The notes under the pieces: model-generated
What the model saw: the letters and a program-made list of their open reading frames with translations, nothing else
Told to the model about the DNA's origin: nothing
Database searches by the model: none
In this document: in pieces, positions 52,654 through 62,846 of the stretch
Layout: each line of letters starts with the position of its first letter
How positions within the stretch are numbered: position 1 is the first letter of the stretch
Made by a program: the position numbers and the translations under genes
NCBI RefSeq assembly: GCF_013343115.1
Contig: NZ_CP054570.1
Location: 806,001-870,000, forward strand
Direction: 5' to 3'
Length of the DNA stretch: 64,000 bases
Origin: Streptococcus sanguinis
GTDB taxonomy: Bacteria; Bacillota; Bacilli; Lactobacillales; Streptococcaceae

Positions 52654-52683
52654 AAAAAGGACTGAATAAAACAGTCCTTTTTG
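52654..52683. terminator. Terminator between CRISPR array and mnmE
   Basis: AAAGGACTG/CAGTCCTTT with A and T runs on both sides; serves both convergent units. Confidence 0.85.
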
Positions 52684-52688
52684 TTTCT

Positions 52689-54062
52689 CTATTTCCCCAA
52701 GCAAAATTGGCTGAAGAGTTGGGTGATGAGTTCGTCTGGTGCGGCGTCACCAGTGATTTCACCGAGGATTTCCCAAGTGCGAGTCATATCGACTTGGAGA
52801 AGGTCAACCGGCATACCCATTTCCAAGCCTTGGTTGACGGCTTGCAGGCTTTCTAGGGCTTTTTCAATTAAGGAGATATGGCGGGCATTTGACAGGTAGG
52901 TGGCGTCTTGCTCGACAATACCAGCATTTTCAAAGAAGAGCTGATTGATGCGTTCTTCAATTTTATCGATATTTTGATTGTGAAGGACAGAAATCTTGAT
53001 GACATCAGTTGGCAGCTGGTCCAGCTCAATCTTTTCTTCAAGGTCGGTCTTGTTAAGCAGGACGATGCGATTGCTGACTTGGCTGATTTCCAGCAATTGT
53101 CTGTCCTGATCCGTCAGAGGCTCGCTGGCATTGAGAACTAAGAGGACCAAGTCGGCTTCCTGCAGGGCTTTTTTAGAGCGCTCAACTCCAATCTGTTCTA
53201 CAAGGTCATCGGTTTCCCGAATGCCTGCGGTATCGATGAGCTTGAGCGGCACACCCTTGATGTTGACATACTCCTCGATCACATCACGAGTCGTCCCCTC
53301 GATATCAGTCACAATGGCCTTGTCCTCGCGCAGTAGATTGTTGAGCAGACTGGACTTGCCAACATTAGGCCGGCCGATGATAGCAGTGGAAATGCCTTCG
53401 CGTAAAATCTTACCTCGTCGTGCAGTATTGAGAAGGTTGCTCAGCAGAGTCTCGAATTCAGCTGTTTTTTCTCGCATAAGCTGGGTCGTCATCTCTTCCA
53501 CGTCGTCGTACTCGGGATAGTCAATATTGACCTCGACCTGAGCCAGTGTGTTGAGAATTTCCTGACGAGTATTGTTGATAAGGTTGGAGAGAGAGCCATC
53601 CAGCTGCTTGACAGCATTGTTCATAGCCTTATCAGTCTTGGCGCGGATGATGTCCATGACAGCCTCAGCCTGAGTCAAATCCACGCGCCCATTGAGAAAG
53701 GCCCGCTTGGTAAACTCGCCAGGCTCAGCCATTCTAGCGCCCTCGCGGATAGCCAGCTGTAGGATTTCATTAGTGACCGCAATTCCACCGTGGGTGTTAA
53801 TCTCGATGATATCCTCGCGCGTGAAGGTCTTGGGAGAGCGCATAGCACCAAGCATAACCTCGTCCAGAATTTCCTGATTTTGAGGGTCAACGATATGGCC
53901 GTAATTGAGCGTGTGGCTTTCCACTTTGCTTAGATTTTTGCCTTTGAAGATTTTTTGGGCAATAGCAAAGCTGTCAGTTCCGCTTAGTCTAACGATACCG
54001 ATGGCTCCTTCGCCAAGAGGTGTAGAAATCGCAGCGATTGTATCAAATTCTCTGGTAATCAT
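52689..54062 (-). CDS. mnmE: tRNA modification GTPase MnmE
   Basis: 457-residue GTPase that with MnmG modifies wobble U34 of tRNAs. N-terminal tetrahydrofolate-binding domain ([22 protein letters not shown]), helical domain, G domain with P-loop [13 protein letters not shown]3 DTAG, G4 NKTD, and the C-terminal FCLGK with the essential Cys. The ATG at 54062 is the standard start; upstream open frame is not conserved. Confidence 0.96.
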   Translation of the reverse strand: MITREFDTIAAISTPLGEGAIGIVRLSGTDSFAIAQKIFKGKNLSKVESHTLNYGHIVDPQNQEILDEVMLGAMRSPKTFTREDIIEINTHGGIAVTNEILQLAIREGARMAEPGEFTKRAFLNGRVDLTQAEAVMDIIRAKTDKAMNNAVKQLDGSLSNLINNTRQEILNTLAQVEVNIDYPEYDDVEEMTTQLMREKTAEFETLLSNLLNTARRGKILREGISTAIIGRPNVGKSSLLNNLLREDKAIVTDIEGTTRDVIEEYVNIKGVPLKLIDTAGIRETDDLVEQIGVERSKKALQEADLVLLVLNASEPLTDQDRQLLEISQVSNRIVLLNKTDLEEKIELDQLPTDVIKISVLHNQNIDKIEERINQLFFENAGIVEQDATYLSNARHISLIEKALESLQAVNQGLEMGMPVDLLQVDMTRTWEILGEITGDAAPDELITQLFSQFCLGK

Positions 54063-54238
54063 ATTGCATTTTTCCTTGTGTTTAAAATCAATTACTCTAA
54101 TTGTAACGCAAAAATCAAGGAGGAGCAAGGCTTTCGATTATCAAGCCAAAGGAATGAAATTTAAGTCTGGTAAAGAAAACACTTTCATGTTAGTGAGAAT
54201 CATGATATAATAAAAGTAGTGTGATTTGAGGAGGTTCT

Positions 54239-54916
54239 ATGGAAAATCTAAAGAAACTGGCAGGAATCAAGGCTGCTGAATTTGTCCAAAGCGGGATGAT
54301 AGTTGGTCTCGGGACGGGTTCGACCGCTTATTATTTTGTCGAAGAGATTGGCCGTCGTATAAAAGAAGAAGGACTGAAGATTACAGCTGTGACGACTTCC
54401 AGTGTCACTAGCAAACAGGCGGAAGGATTAGGTATTCCGCTCAAATCTATCGACGATGTGGATCAGGTGGATGTCACTGTTGATGGTGCTGATGAGGTTG
54501 ATTCAGCTTTTAACGGTATCAAGGGCGGTGGCGGCGCACTTCTCATGGAGAAAGTCGTAGCGGTACCTACCAAGCACTATATCTGGGTGGTCGATGAGAG
54601 CAAGATGGTAGAGAAGCTAGGCGCCTTCAAACTACCAGTAGAAGTTGTTCAGTATGGTGCTGAACAGCTCTTTCGTCGCTTTGAGCGTGCTGGATATAAG
54701 CCAGCCTTTCGTGAGAAAGATGGCCAGCGCTTTGTCACAGACATGCAGAATTTCATTATTGACTTAGATTTAGGTGTGATTGAAAATCCAGTTGAGTTTG
54801 CACAAGAACTTGATCATGTTGTGGGAGTAGTGGAGCATGGATTGTTTAATCAAATGGTAGACAAGGTCATTGTTGCTGGAAAATCGGGTCTCCAAGTTTT
54901 AGAGGCCAATAAATAG
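54239..54916 (+). CDS. rpiA: Ribose-5-phosphate isomerase A
   Basis: 225-residue RpiA, which interconverts ribose 5-phosphate and ribulose 5-phosphate. [12 protein letters not shown] (phosphate loop), [11 protein letters not shown] and [14 protein letters not shown] carry the active-site Asp and Lys. First gene of a nucleoside-catabolism operon. A TATAAT lies at about 54206; RBS GAGGAGG. Confidence 0.95.
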   Translation: MENLKKLAGIKAAEFVQSGMIVGLGTGSTAYYFVEEIGRRIKEEGLKITAVTTSSVTSKQAEGLGIPLKSIDDVDQVDVTVDGADEVDSAFNGIKGGGGALLMEKVVAVPTKHYIWVVDESKMVEKLGAFKLPVEVVQYGAEQLFRRFERAGYKPAFREKDGQRFVTDMQNFIIDLDLGVIENPVEFAQELDHVVGVVEHGLFNQMVDKVIVAGKSGLQVLEANK

Positions 54917-54929
54917 AAAGAGGTATTTT

Positions 54930-56141
54930 ATGCCAAAATTTAATCGTATTCACTTGGTAGTCATGGACTCAGTTGGTATCGGTGCTGCACCAGATGCCAA
55001 TAACTTTGTCAATGCAGGGGTACCAGATGGTGCTTCAGATACTCTGGGACATATTTCCAAAACGGTAGGACTGAATGTACCAAACATGGCTAAGATTGGT
55101 CTGGGAAATATTGAGCGTCCTGCTCCTTTGAAGACAGTTCCTCAAGAAGAAAATCCTAGCGGCTACTATACCAAGCTGGAGGAAGTATCGCTTGGAAAAG
55201 ACACGATGACAGGCCACTGGGAAATCATGGGTCTCAATATTACTGAGCCTTTTGATACTTTTTGGAATGGCTTCCCAGAAGAAATCCTGACTCAGATTGA
55301 AGAGTTTTCTGGTCGCAAGGTCATTCGTGAGGCTAACAAGCCATACTCTGGTACAGCAGTTATTGATGACTTTGGCCCTCGTCAGATGGAAACAGGCGAG
55401 CTGATTATCTACACCTCTGCTGACCCGGTATTGCAAATTGCGGCACACGAAGAAGTGATTCCTTTGGAAGAGCTTTATCGTATTTGTGAATTCGCCCGCT
55501 CTATTACCTTGGAACGGCCTGCGCTTCTGGGACGTATCATTGCTCGTCCTTATGTAGGTGAGCCAGGCAACTTCACTCGTACAGCCAACCGTCACGACTA
55601 TGCCGTATCTCCGTTCAATCCAACTGTACTTGACAAGCTCAATGAAGCCGGAATTGATACTTATTCTGTTGGTAAGATTAACGACATCTTCAACGGCGCT
55701 GGAATCAACCATGACATGGGACATAATAAGTCTAACAATCATGGTGTGGATACTTTGGTCAAAGCTCTGAAAGACGAGAATTTCAAAGAAGGCTTCTCAT
55801 TCACTAACCTAGTAGACTTTGATGCTCTTTATGGTCACCGCCGTGATCCACATGGCTACCGTGATTGTTTGGAAGAGTTTGATGCACGCATCCCAGAAAT
55901 CATTGAAAACATGCGTGAAGATGATTTGCTCATGATTACTGCTGACCATGGTAATGACCCAACCTATGCTGGAACCGACCATACTCGTGAATACATTCCG
56001 CTTTTGGTCTTCGGAAAATCGCTGAGCGGTCATGGACATATTCCTGTCGGACACTTTGCGGATATCTCAGCTACTATTGCTGAAAACTTCGGAGTGGACA
56101 AGGCGATGATTGGCGAAAGCTTCTTGGATAAATTGGTATAA
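54930..56141 (+). CDS. deoB: Phosphopentomutase
   Basis: 403-residue DeoB of the alkaline-phosphatase superfamily, converting (deoxy)ribose 1-phosphate to 5-phosphate. Metal and catalytic pattern: [27 protein letters not shown] with the phosphorylated Thr, and C-terminal [19 protein letters not shown]. It lies 13 bases after rpiA. Confidence 0.96.
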   Translation: MPKFNRIHLVVMDSVGIGAAPDANNFVNAGVPDGASDTLGHISKTVGLNVPNMAKIGLGNIERPAPLKTVPQEENPSGYYTKLEEVSLGKDTMTGHWEIMGLNITEPFDTFWNGFPEEILTQIEEFSGRKVIREANKPYSGTAVIDDFGPRQMETGELIIYTSADPVLQIAAHEEVIPLEELYRICEFARSITLERPALLGRIIARPYVGEPGNFTRTANRHDYAVSPFNPTVLDKLNEAGIDTYSVGKINDIFNGAGINHDMGHNKSNNHGVDTLVKALKDENFKEGFSFTNLVDFDALYGHRRDPHGYRDCLEEFDARIPEIIENMREDDLLMITADHGNDPTYAGTDHTREYIPLLVFGKSLSGHGHIPVGHFADISATIAENFGVDKAMIGESFLDKLV

Positions 56142-56170
56142 GCATAATAGGAGAGTGAGGAAAATATTTT

Positions 56171-56983
56171 ATGACAAGCTTATCAGAAAAAATCAAAGCA
56201 ACAGCAGCCTTCTTAAAAGAAAAAGGTATGACAGAACCTGAATTTGGTCTGATTTTGGGATCTGGTTTGGGAGAATTGGCTTCTGAAATCAAAAATGCTG
56301 TTAGTCTTGACTATGCGGATATTCCAAACTGGGGTCGCTCAACTGTTGTTGGTCACGCTGGTAAATTAGTCTATGGAGACTTGGCAGGACGTAAAGTCTT
56401 GGCGCTGCAAGGCCGTTTCCATTTCTATGAAGGAAATCCGTTAGACATCGTTACTTTCCCAGTGCGTGTGATGAAGGCTCTTGGTGCGACAGGTGTCATT
56501 GTGACCAATGCTGCTGGCGGTATTGGCTATGGCCCTGGTACACTGATGGCCATCACTGACCACATCAATATGACTGGTCAAAATCCTTTGATCGGTGAAA
56601 ACTTGGATGAATTTGGTCCGCGTTTCCCTGATATGTCTAAATCTTACACTCCAGAATACCGTGCCACCGCTCATAAAGTTGCTGATAAGCTCGACATCAA
56701 GCTGGATGAGGGTGTTTATATCGGTGTAACTGGACCAACTTATGAAACACCTGCTGAAATTCGTGCTTACAAGAGTTTGGGTGCAGATGCAGTCGGCATG
56801 TCTACTGTTCCTGAAGTGATTGTAGCAGCACATTCTGGTTTGAAAGTCCTTGGAATTTCATGCATTACAAACTTTGCTGCTGGTTTCCAAGAAGAGCTTA
56901 ATCATGAGGAAGTGGTTGAAGTAACAGAACGTGTCAAGGGTGATTTCAAACGACTTCTTAAAGAAACTCTTGCTGAATTGTAA
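56171..56983 (+). CDS. punA: Purine nucleoside phosphorylase, trimeric PNP type
   Basis: 270-residue trimeric purine nucleoside phosphorylase (inosine/guanosine specific). GLILGSGLGELA, GHAGKLVYGDLAGRKVLALQGRFHFYEG (phosphate and ribose site), VTNAAGGIG and GPTYETPAEIRAY. Salvages purine bases and feeds ribose 1-phosphate to DeoB. Followed after two bases by the chloride channel gene. Confidence 0.94.
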   Translation: MTSLSEKIKATAAFLKEKGMTEPEFGLILGSGLGELASEIKNAVSLDYADIPNWGRSTVVGHAGKLVYGDLAGRKVLALQGRFHFYEGNPLDIVTFPVRVMKALGATGVIVTNAAGGIGYGPGTLMAITDHINMTGQNPLIGENLDEFGPRFPDMSKSYTPEYRATAHKVADKLDIKLDEGVYIGVTGPTYETPAEIRAYKSLGADAVGMSTVPEVIVAAHSGLKVLGISCITNFAAGFQEELNHEEVVEVTERVKGDFKRLLKETLAEL

Positions 56984-56985
56984 TC

Positions 56986-58269
56986 ATGTTAATAGAATTG
57001 AGGAGAATTTTTCGAAAAATCCCTTATAATTTTAGATTATTCATAGCAGTAATTCTACAAGGAATAGTTTCGGGTTTATCTGGTATATTTCTCCATTATC
57101 TTTTAGAGATGGCGGAAGGGCTAGCTTTTGGTCAGTCAGAGCATCATAATGGATTTTTGACAGATGGAGTTTCCTCCTCACGGATAGGACTAAGTTTAAT
57201 AATCGTGGGTCTTAGCTCGTCCTTAGTCTGGTACTTCTTGCAAAAAAGGTCGAAGATTTATTCCATCAAAGCTCAGATGAAGGATGAGACTTCACAATAC
57301 AAGCTTCATTTTTTAAAACAGCTATTTCATTCAATTTGGCAGATTATTGCAGTTGGAGGGGGAGCACCTATTGGCAAAGAAGCTGCACCACGAGAGATTG
57401 GAGCCCTATTTGCAGGTCCAATTGGAAAAATATGTATACTGTCTATGAAGGATCGTATCTTTCTCCTTGCTTGTGGTGCTGGTGCTGGTTTAGCAGCTGT
57501 CTATCAGGTTCCATTAACAAGTGTTTTCTTCGTTTTTGAGACTCTAGGAATTTCTTTATCTATCAAGCGATTTGTCTTAGTCGGTTTGACTACCTATGTG
57601 TCTACCTATATAGCAGGCTTGGTTATTTCAGATCATGCTCTTTACCAGCATCCAGCTATCACATGGTCATTAAAGGAAGTGTGGATTGTCCCTTTATTAC
57701 TTCTTTTCTTAACTCCCCTAGCTTGGCTTTTTGGTTGCTTAAGTAAAGAAGTGTCTTTAAACAAGATAAAAGATCAACGAATACTTCTCACTTTGCCCTC
57801 AGCTTTTCTGTTTCTTGTTGGTCTGGCAAGTTACTTTCCACATCTACTTGGCAATGGACGCATGATGGCTCAGGAAATTTTAAATGGTAGCGATGGTAAA
57901 ACAGTGCTTCTCATGTTTTTCCTAAAAGCATTGGTCGTTCTTATTATCCTTTGGGCAGGGGCCTATGGTGGTACTCTTACGCCATCTTTTGCCTTGGGGA
58001 TGGCTGGAGCTGCTCTCTTAGCCATGATTCTAGGTTTGGACAGCCAGTCAAGCATTTTGCTTTTGGGATCGGTTTGCTTTTTATCAGTGACCTTGAGGGC
58101 TCCCTGGTCTGCAACTGGATTAGTAATAGGTTTCACTGGGTTAGGTTTAGATTCTCTTCCGTATCTCTTAGTAACAGCTTTCCTAGCTTATGGTTTTGCA
58201 AAAGTGTTAGACCGCTTTCCTTGGGCTAGTATACTGTGTAAGATGTCAAAGAATAAAGTAATTAGGTAG
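56986..58269 (+). CDS. ClC-family chloride channel/transporter
   Basis: 427-residue membrane protein of the ClC family. The gating-glutamate loop reads GAPIGKEAAPREIGALF (family GK/REGP with Ala for Gly). The third anion-binding loop is GGTLTPSFALGMAGA. The ATG is two bases after the punA stop without a clear ribosome binding site, so translation depends on coupling. Unusual position within a nucleoside operon, though conserved operons of this type exist in streptococci. It could carry Cl- or F-. Confidence 0.88.
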   Translation: MLIELRRIFRKIPYNFRLFIAVILQGIVSGLSGIFLHYLLEMAEGLAFGQSEHHNGFLTDGVSSSRIGLSLIIVGLSSSLVWYFLQKRSKIYSIKAQMKDETSQYKLHFLKQLFHSIWQIIAVGGGAPIGKEAAPREIGALFAGPIGKICILSMKDRIFLLACGAGAGLAAVYQVPLTSVFFVFETLGISLSIKRFVLVGLTTYVSTYIAGLVISDHALYQHPAITWSLKEVWIVPLLLLFLTPLAWLFGCLSKEVSLNKIKDQRILLTLPSAFLFLVGLASYFPHLLGNGRMMAQEILNGSDGKTVLLMFFLKALVVLIILWAGAYGGTLTPSFALGMAGAALLAMILGLDSQSSILLLGSVCFLSVTLRAPWSATGLVIGFTGLGLDSLPYLLVTAFLAYGFAKVLDRFPWASILCKMSKNKVIR

Positions 58270-58448
58270 GAAATGCCCGTTTCTTCTAACCAAGGATTTA
58301 TCTTAAAAGATTAAAAACTATTGTCAGTTTATCAATAACTGTTTGAAATAAAAATGAAGTAGGATTATCGGAGTCATGATTGAATACGATTTTTCCTAGC
58401 TATGAAATATAAAAATAAAAAAAGAAAGGTAGAGTGAAGTGTTCAGAT

Positions 58449-58552
58449 TTGAACACGAGCGGAAAACTCGGAAAATAAATAATCTGACTGAGAAATCAGG
58501 ATTTCTCGTCAGATTCCTAATTTTCAGTCGTTTTCTTGTCGCTCTTTGTATC
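58449..58552 (+). ncRNA. Structured 104-nt element before deoD
   Basis: Begins TTGAACACG and ends GTATC like the element at 3893-3996, with the same length. Nested stems GAGCG/CGCTC, GAAAAC/GTTTTC, GAAAAT/ATTTTC and a long apical AATCTGACTGAGAAAT hairpin. It stops eight bases before the deoD ATG, which has no Shine-Dalgarno sequence. The 180 bases upstream (58270-58448) hold no gene I can see. Confidence 0.5.
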
Positions 58553-58559
58553 ATAAATT

Positions 58560-59273
58560 ATGTCTATTCATATTGCTGCTAAACAAGGCGAGATTGCTGA
58601 TAAAATCCTTCTTCCAGGTGATCCACTTCGGGCTAAGTTTATTGCGGAGAATTTCCTTGAGGATGCTGTTTGCTTCAATGAAGTCCGTAATATGTTCGGC
58701 TACACTGGTACTTACAAAGGGCACCGTGTATCTGTTATGGGGACTGGAATGGGAATGCCCTCAATCTCTATCTATGCGCGTGAGTTGATTGTTGACTACG
58801 GTGTGAAAAAGCTAATCCGTGTCGGAACTGCTGGCTCGCTGAATGCTGATGTCCATGTCCGTGAATTAGTACTGGCGCAGGCGGCTGCAACTAACTCCAA
58901 CATTATCCGCAATGACTGGCCACAGTATGATTTTCCACAAATCGCTAGCTTTGATTTACTAGATAAGGCCTATCATATCGCCAAAGATCTCGGTATGACA
59001 ACCCATGTTGGGAATGTTTTGTCGTCAGATGTCTTTTACTCAAATTACTTTGAAAAGAACATCGAGCTTGGTAAGTGGGGAGTCAAAGCTGTGGAGATGG
59101 AAGCGGCAGCTCTGTACTACTTGGCTGCTCAGCACCATGTAGATGCTCTGGCAATTATGACTATTTCTGACAGCTTGGTCAATCCTGAAGAGGATACAAC
59201 AGCTGAAGAACGTCAGAATACCTTTACCGACATGATGAAGGTTGGTTTGGAAACCTTGATTGCAGAAGCATGA
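58560..59273 (+). CDS. deoD: Purine nucleoside phosphorylase, DeoD type
   Basis: 237-residue hexameric [52 protein letters not shown], and [12 protein letters not shown] with the catalytic SDSLV (Asp). Prefers adenosine and deoxyadenosine and complements PunA. The leader carries the structured element; no Shine-Dalgarno sequence is visible, so the element may affect initiation. It overlaps the next gene by four bases. Confidence 0.95.
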   Translation: MSIHIAAKQGEIADKILLPGDPLRAKFIAENFLEDAVCFNEVRNMFGYTGTYKGHRVSVMGTGMGMPSISIYARELIVDYGVKKLIRVGTAGSLNADVHVRELVLAQAAATNSNIIRNDWPQYDFPQIASFDLLDKAYHIAKDLGMTTHVGNVLSSDVFYSNYFEKNIELGKWGVKAVEMEAAALYYLAAQHHVDALAIMTISDSLVNPEEDTTAEERQNTFTDMMKVGLETLIAEA

Positions 59274-60031
59274 AAGTAGATGTCAAAGAAGCCATTCTCT
59301 TTGCTATTTCCCGCTATGACTATGCTTATGCCCATAAACTAGCTGAGCGAGCAGGAAGCAGTGCCCAGTCTGACTTGGTCCGTCTTCTTGAGGCTTTAGC
59401 GGAGCGAAGAGAGCTCAACATCCAATCTATGATGAATCTAAAGTTGGAAATCACCGGGGCTAACCTAGCTGATTTTCAGCTTTTTTGCCATGAAAATGAA
59501 GCGGATGAGCAGTTGGTCAATTACCTGTATGATCTGGAAGCCAAGCTGAGAAATGAGCAGCTGATTGACTTTATCCGAGCAGTCAGTCCGGCTATTTATC
59601 GGATTTTTATGCGGCTGATTCGCATGCAAATACCAGATATTGACAGCTATATTCATAATTCTCGAGGGGCTAGTTACGACCGATGGAAGTTTGAAAAGAT
59701 GCGACATTCAGATAATCCTGATCTGCAAAATTTTCATGCAGAAAGCACGGTTAATTCTTCTAGTTTGACGGAGCTGATTTTGCAGTTGAATTTGTCTGAA
59801 TCTGTCAAAGAGTCGGCACAGCAGCTAAGAGAGTTAGAAAAGTCAGTCCGTAATCCACTGGCTCATCTTATCATGCCTTTTGATGAGGAAGAATTGCACA
59901 GGACGACAGGTTTCTCATCTCAGCACTTTATGGAGCTTCTGATTGATTTGGCGCAGGAGACAGGCATTGTCTACCAGAGGAAACCTTTTTACTTCGACCG
60001 AGCGAATGCGGTCATAGAAAGTCTCTTATAA
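59270..60031 (+). CDS. Uncharacterised helical protein with an HEPN-type Rx4H motif
   Basis: 253-residue soluble helical protein of unknown function. A C-terminal helix carries RNPLAH (Arg194, His199), exactly the Rx4H signature of HEPN ribonucleases such as Csm6, with an upstream helical region (about 140-200) as in the HEPN fold. No CARF domain is evident in the N-terminal half. It is coupled to deoD (ATGA overlap) and followed after 11 bases by a sirtuin. It might be an RNase linked to nucleotide signalling; this rests on one short motif plus context. Confidence 0.5.
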   Translation: MKVDVKEAILFAISRYDYAYAHKLAERAGSSAQSDLVRLLEALAERRELNIQSMMNLKLEITGANLADFQLFCHENEADEQLVNYLYDLEAKLRNEQLIDFIRAVSPAIYRIFMRLIRMQIPDIDSYIHNSRGASYDRWKFEKMRHSDNPDLQNFHAESTVNSSSLTELILQLNLSESVKESAQQLRELEKSVRNPLAHLIMPFDEEELHRTTGFSSQHFMELLIDLAQETGIVYQRKPFYFDRANAVIESLL

Positions 60032-60042
60032 GGAGTAGCAGG

Positions 60043-60774
60043 ATGGATAAGATTGCAAGGCTGCAAGAATTAATAGACCAAAGTCAAAATATCGTCTTTT
60101 TCGGTGGGGCGGGTGTTTCGACGGAGTCCAATATTCCGGACTTCCGCAGTTCAGATGGGATATACAGCGTCAAGCTGGGACGGCATTTTACAGCAGAGCA
60201 GCTGGTTTCTCACACTATGTTTGAGCGCTATCCGCAGGAGTTTTTTGACTTTTACAAGAAGTATCTGCTTTATCCGGATGCTAAGCCCAATGCTGCTCAT
60301 GTCTACTTGGCAGACTTGGAGAAGACGAGCAAGCTCAAGGCTGTGGTGACTCAAAATATCGATAGCTTGCATGAAATGGCCGGTTCGAAAAAGGTTCTCA
60401 AGCTTCATGGCAGTGCGGATAGAAATGACTGTCTGAATTGTCAGCGATTCTATGATTTGGCCGGTTTTTTAGCTTTGAAGGGTACCGTTCCTCACTGTCT
60501 TGACTGTGGCGGTATTGTCAAGCCAGATGTGACTCTCTATGAAGAGCCGCTAGATATGGAAGTTTTCCAGCAGGCAGCTCAAGCTATCCAGAAAGCAGAC
60601 TTGTTGATAATTGGCGGTACTTCTTTGGTCGTCTATCCTGCAGCCAGCCTCATCCAGTACTTTGCAGGAAAGCATCTGGTCGTCATCAACAAGACCAGTA
60701 TTCCTCAAGACAGCCAGGCAGACTTAGTGATTGAGGGCAAGATTGGAGAAGTGTTGGGGAAGTTGAAACAATAG
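60043..60774 (+). CDS. Sir2-family NAD-dependent protein deacylase
   Basis: 243-residue sirtuin. NAD-binding FFGGAGVSTESNIPDFRSSDGIY, TQNIDSLHEMAG, the catalytic HGSADR (His), zinc ribbon Cys in DCLNCQRF and PHCLDCGGIVKPDVTLYEE, and GTSLVVYPAA. Typical CobB-like or class M-like; it removes acyl groups and releases nicotinamide. Last gene of the nucleoside operon. RBS AAGGAG. Confidence 0.93.
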   Translation: MDKIARLQELIDQSQNIVFFGGAGVSTESNIPDFRSSDGIYSVKLGRHFTAEQLVSHTMFERYPQEFFDFYKKYLLYPDAKPNAAHVYLADLEKTSKLKAVVTQNIDSLHEMAGSKKVLKLHGSADRNDCLNCQRFYDLAGFLALKGTVPHCLDCGGIVKPDVTLYEEPLDMEVFQQAAQAIQKADLLIIGGTSLVVYPAASLIQYFAGKHLVVINKTSIPQDSQADLVIEGKIGEVLGKLKQ

Positions 60775-60775
60775 A

Positions 60776-60812
60776 AAAAACACCTGAGATAGCTTTTTCA
60801 GGTGTTTTTTGC
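60776..60812. terminator. Bidirectional terminator
   Basis: AAACACCTGA/TCAGGTGTTT with A and T runs, between the sirtuin gene and the convergent LysR gene. Confidence 0.88.
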
Positions 60813-60815
60813 AGT

Positions 60816-61724
60816 TTATTTATCAAATTGTACTTCCTCAATCAGATACTCAATAAAGCGTTCTCCCATTTTGGATAGGCTAGCCTTTTCGTGCTGGATG
60901 TAAACCAGTTCAATCGGATCATCAATGTCCAGTGGGATTGACACGATATTATCTCCGTTGAGGTTGCTGTTGAGGATACCGGTTGCAATCGTGTAGCCAT
61001 CCAGACCGATCAAAAGGTTAAAGAGGGTCGCACGGTCGCTGACCACGATAGATTTTTTATGGTGTTCCTGAGAGAGAATTTCCTCAGAAAAGTAGAAAGA
61101 GTTGTGAGTCCCTTGGTCATAGCTGAGGTAGGGGAAGTTTTCTAAGTCAGATAATTGGACCAACTTTTTCTTGGCAAGTGGATTGGACTTGCTGACAAAG
61201 ATATGGGGTTGAGCTGTGAAGAGATGAGTGGCAATCAAGTGATTGTCATCCAGCATCTTGGATAGGACATCGCGGTTGTAGCTATTGAGAAAGAGGACAC
61301 CAATTTCGCTGCGGAAGTTTTTTACGTCGTCAATAATCTCCCAAGTCCGAGTTTCCCGCAAAAAGAGCTCGTATTTCTCCATATCGCTTTTTTTAAGTAG
61401 GGAAACAAAAGCATTGACCACAAAGGCATAGTGCTGAGCAGAAACGCTGAAAAGCTCACGGTGGGCGACAGGGTTTTTGTACCGCTCCTCTAGAAGCTGA
61501 GTCTGCTCAACAACCTGCCGGGCATAAGAAAGAAACTCCATGCCGTCCTTGGTCAAGGTAATTCCTTTTGGATTGCGAATGAAAATCTCGATGCCCATTT
61601 CATTTTCCAAATCCCTCACAGCATTAGACAAACTAGGCTGAGTAATGAAAAGCTGCTTGGCAGCTTCGTTCATACTGCCAGTCTCGACAATTTTGATAAT
61701 ATAGTGTAACTGTTGAATTCTCAT
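60816..61724 (-). CDS. LysR-family regulator (CpsY/MtaR type)
   Basis: 302-residue LysR-type regulator. N-terminal winged helix (QLHYIIKIVETGSMNEAAKQLFITQPSLSNAVRDLENEMG, about 5-45), then a periplasmic-binding-like effector domain. The sequence fits the streptococcal CpsY/MtaR group, which controls methionine uptake and metabolism, and cell-surface properties. Target genes are not identifiable in the window. Confidence 0.82.
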   Translation of the reverse strand: MRIQQLHYIIKIVETGSMNEAAKQLFITQPSLSNAVRDLENEMGIEIFIRNPKGITLTKDGMEFLSYARQVVEQTQLLEERYKNPVAHRELFSVSAQHYAFVVNAFVSLLKKSDMEKYELFLRETRTWEIIDDVKNFRSEIGVLFLNSYNRDVLSKMLDDNHLIATHLFTAQPHIFVSKSNPLAKKKLVQLSDLENFPYLSYDQGTHNSFYFSEEILSQEHHKKSIVVSDRATLFNLLIGLDGYTIATGILNSNLNGDNIVSIPLDIDDPIELVYIQHEKASLSKMGERFIEYLIEEVQFDK

Positions 61725-61914
61725 AGGACTATTTTATCACAAACTGGGGATTTTTTCCCGGTAAATCAATGAAAGGTAGCATGTTTTTATAATTGAATTT
61801 ATTAAAATGGACAGATGGTAAAAGCAATTCTATTGGATATAGTGACATTTTTAAAGTTTATTCTTATCGGAATTATAAAGCGATTTTATCAAGTCTTTTA
61901 TAATGAAACAGGTT

Positions 61915-61943
61915 TTGCAATTTCAAGTTATTCGTGATATGAT
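61915..61943 (+). promoter_or_regulatory. Promoter of the membrane-anchored protein genes
   Basis: TTGCAA (61915-61920), 17-base spacer, TATGAT (61938-61943), 27 bases before the start codon. Confidence 0.7.
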
Positions 61944-61970
61944 GATTTTTAGACTGTAAAAGGAGTAGTT

Positions 61971-62816
61971 ATGAAGAGAAAAGAAGATTCTTTTGAAGAT
62001 ATTGCTTTTGAGTTGGAGAAGGAGACATCTAAGTCTAAGTTCTTACCATTCGTTCTATTATCCATTATTGGCTTTTCTATCGTTGGAGCAGTTTTTTTGA
62101 TGCTTTCTATATCGCAAAAGACTAAATCTAAGCAACCGGTGAGCCAGTCAAGTCAGATTATTTCACCATCAAAAAAATTAGAGGATAAGAAGACTGAAGT
62201 GAAAAAATTCGCTGAAAGTCTTACAGTTCCTCCAGAAAAAAGTGGTTCCTTTCTTTGGACGGTTGACAAGGCAGTTTCTCTACCCATGGACAAAGATAAA
62301 GGCGGAGCTGTCTTGGAAGATGTTTTAAAAGAATTTGGAAGACCTGTTGAAGCTGGTTCGTGGATTGATTTTTCATCAAATAATGAAATTCAAAAGCATA
62401 TTCGTCTTTTTTGGAAAGAGAAGGATGGTGCTCTTGGTTATGTTTCTTTAACCTTTGCTGAATTTGATGGTGTCTATAAGCTCATTTCCAAGTACCACTC
62501 TAACCTTGCAAGTGATGAAATTAAGGTGGATCAAAATCCTAATAGAAACTTTTTATGGACACAAGAATATATAGATAGTCTTGTTATTGGTGCTAGAGAA
62601 GGTACTGACAAAGGTACGGTGTATGATGAGATTGTTTCAAATGTTGGTTTGCCGCTGTATCAGACGATTTTGGGAGAGGACAATCAACTTCAAATGCGAG
62701 TTACTTATCATAATCCTCATTCTTTGACAAATCCGGAACAATTGAAGTCTGTCAATCTAGAATTCTATAAGCAAGAAGATGGAACATGGCGTTTGGTTTC
62801 TAAACAAAACCAGTAA
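61971..62816 (+). CDS. Membrane-anchored extracytoplasmic protein, paralogue of the next gene
   Basis: 281-residue protein with a cytoplasmic, charged N-terminus (1-25), one membrane helix (FLPFVLLSIIGFSIVGAVFLML), a Ser/Lys linker and two copies of a small domain: FLWTVDKAVSLPMDKDKGGAVLEDVLKEFGRP and FLWTQEYIDSLVIGAREGTDKGTVYDEIVSNVGLP (pattern W....D.L..G....G....EI...GLP). This pattern resembles BLIP/SmpA-like beta domains. Function unknown; probably acts at the cell envelope. Confidence 0.65.
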   Translation: MKRKEDSFEDIAFELEKETSKSKFLPFVLLSIIGFSIVGAVFLMLSISQKTKSKQPVSQSSQIISPSKKLEDKKTEVKKFAESLTVPPEKSGSFLWTVDKAVSLPMDKDKGGAVLEDVLKEFGRPVEAGSWIDFSSNNEIQKHIRLFWKEKDGALGYVSLTFAEFDGVYKLISKYHSNLASDEIKVDQNPNRNFLWTQEYIDSLVIGAREGTDKGTVYDEIVSNVGLPLYQTILGEDNQLQMRVTYHNPHSLTNPEQLKSVNLEFYKQEDGTWRLVSKQNQ

Positions 62817-62846
62817 ACTAAAATAAAAAAGACAGAGGAGATAATC

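Noticed and set aside
52311-52655. A 114-residue open frame through the CRISPR array
   Set aside because: It is made only of repeats translated in register; repeat plus spacer is 66 bases, a multiple of three, so the frame stays open by arithmetic.
58270-58448. Possible purine riboswitch before deoD
   Set aside because: No conserved purine aptamer core or suitable P1-P2-P3 arrangement is seen; the structured element at 58449 has another architecture.
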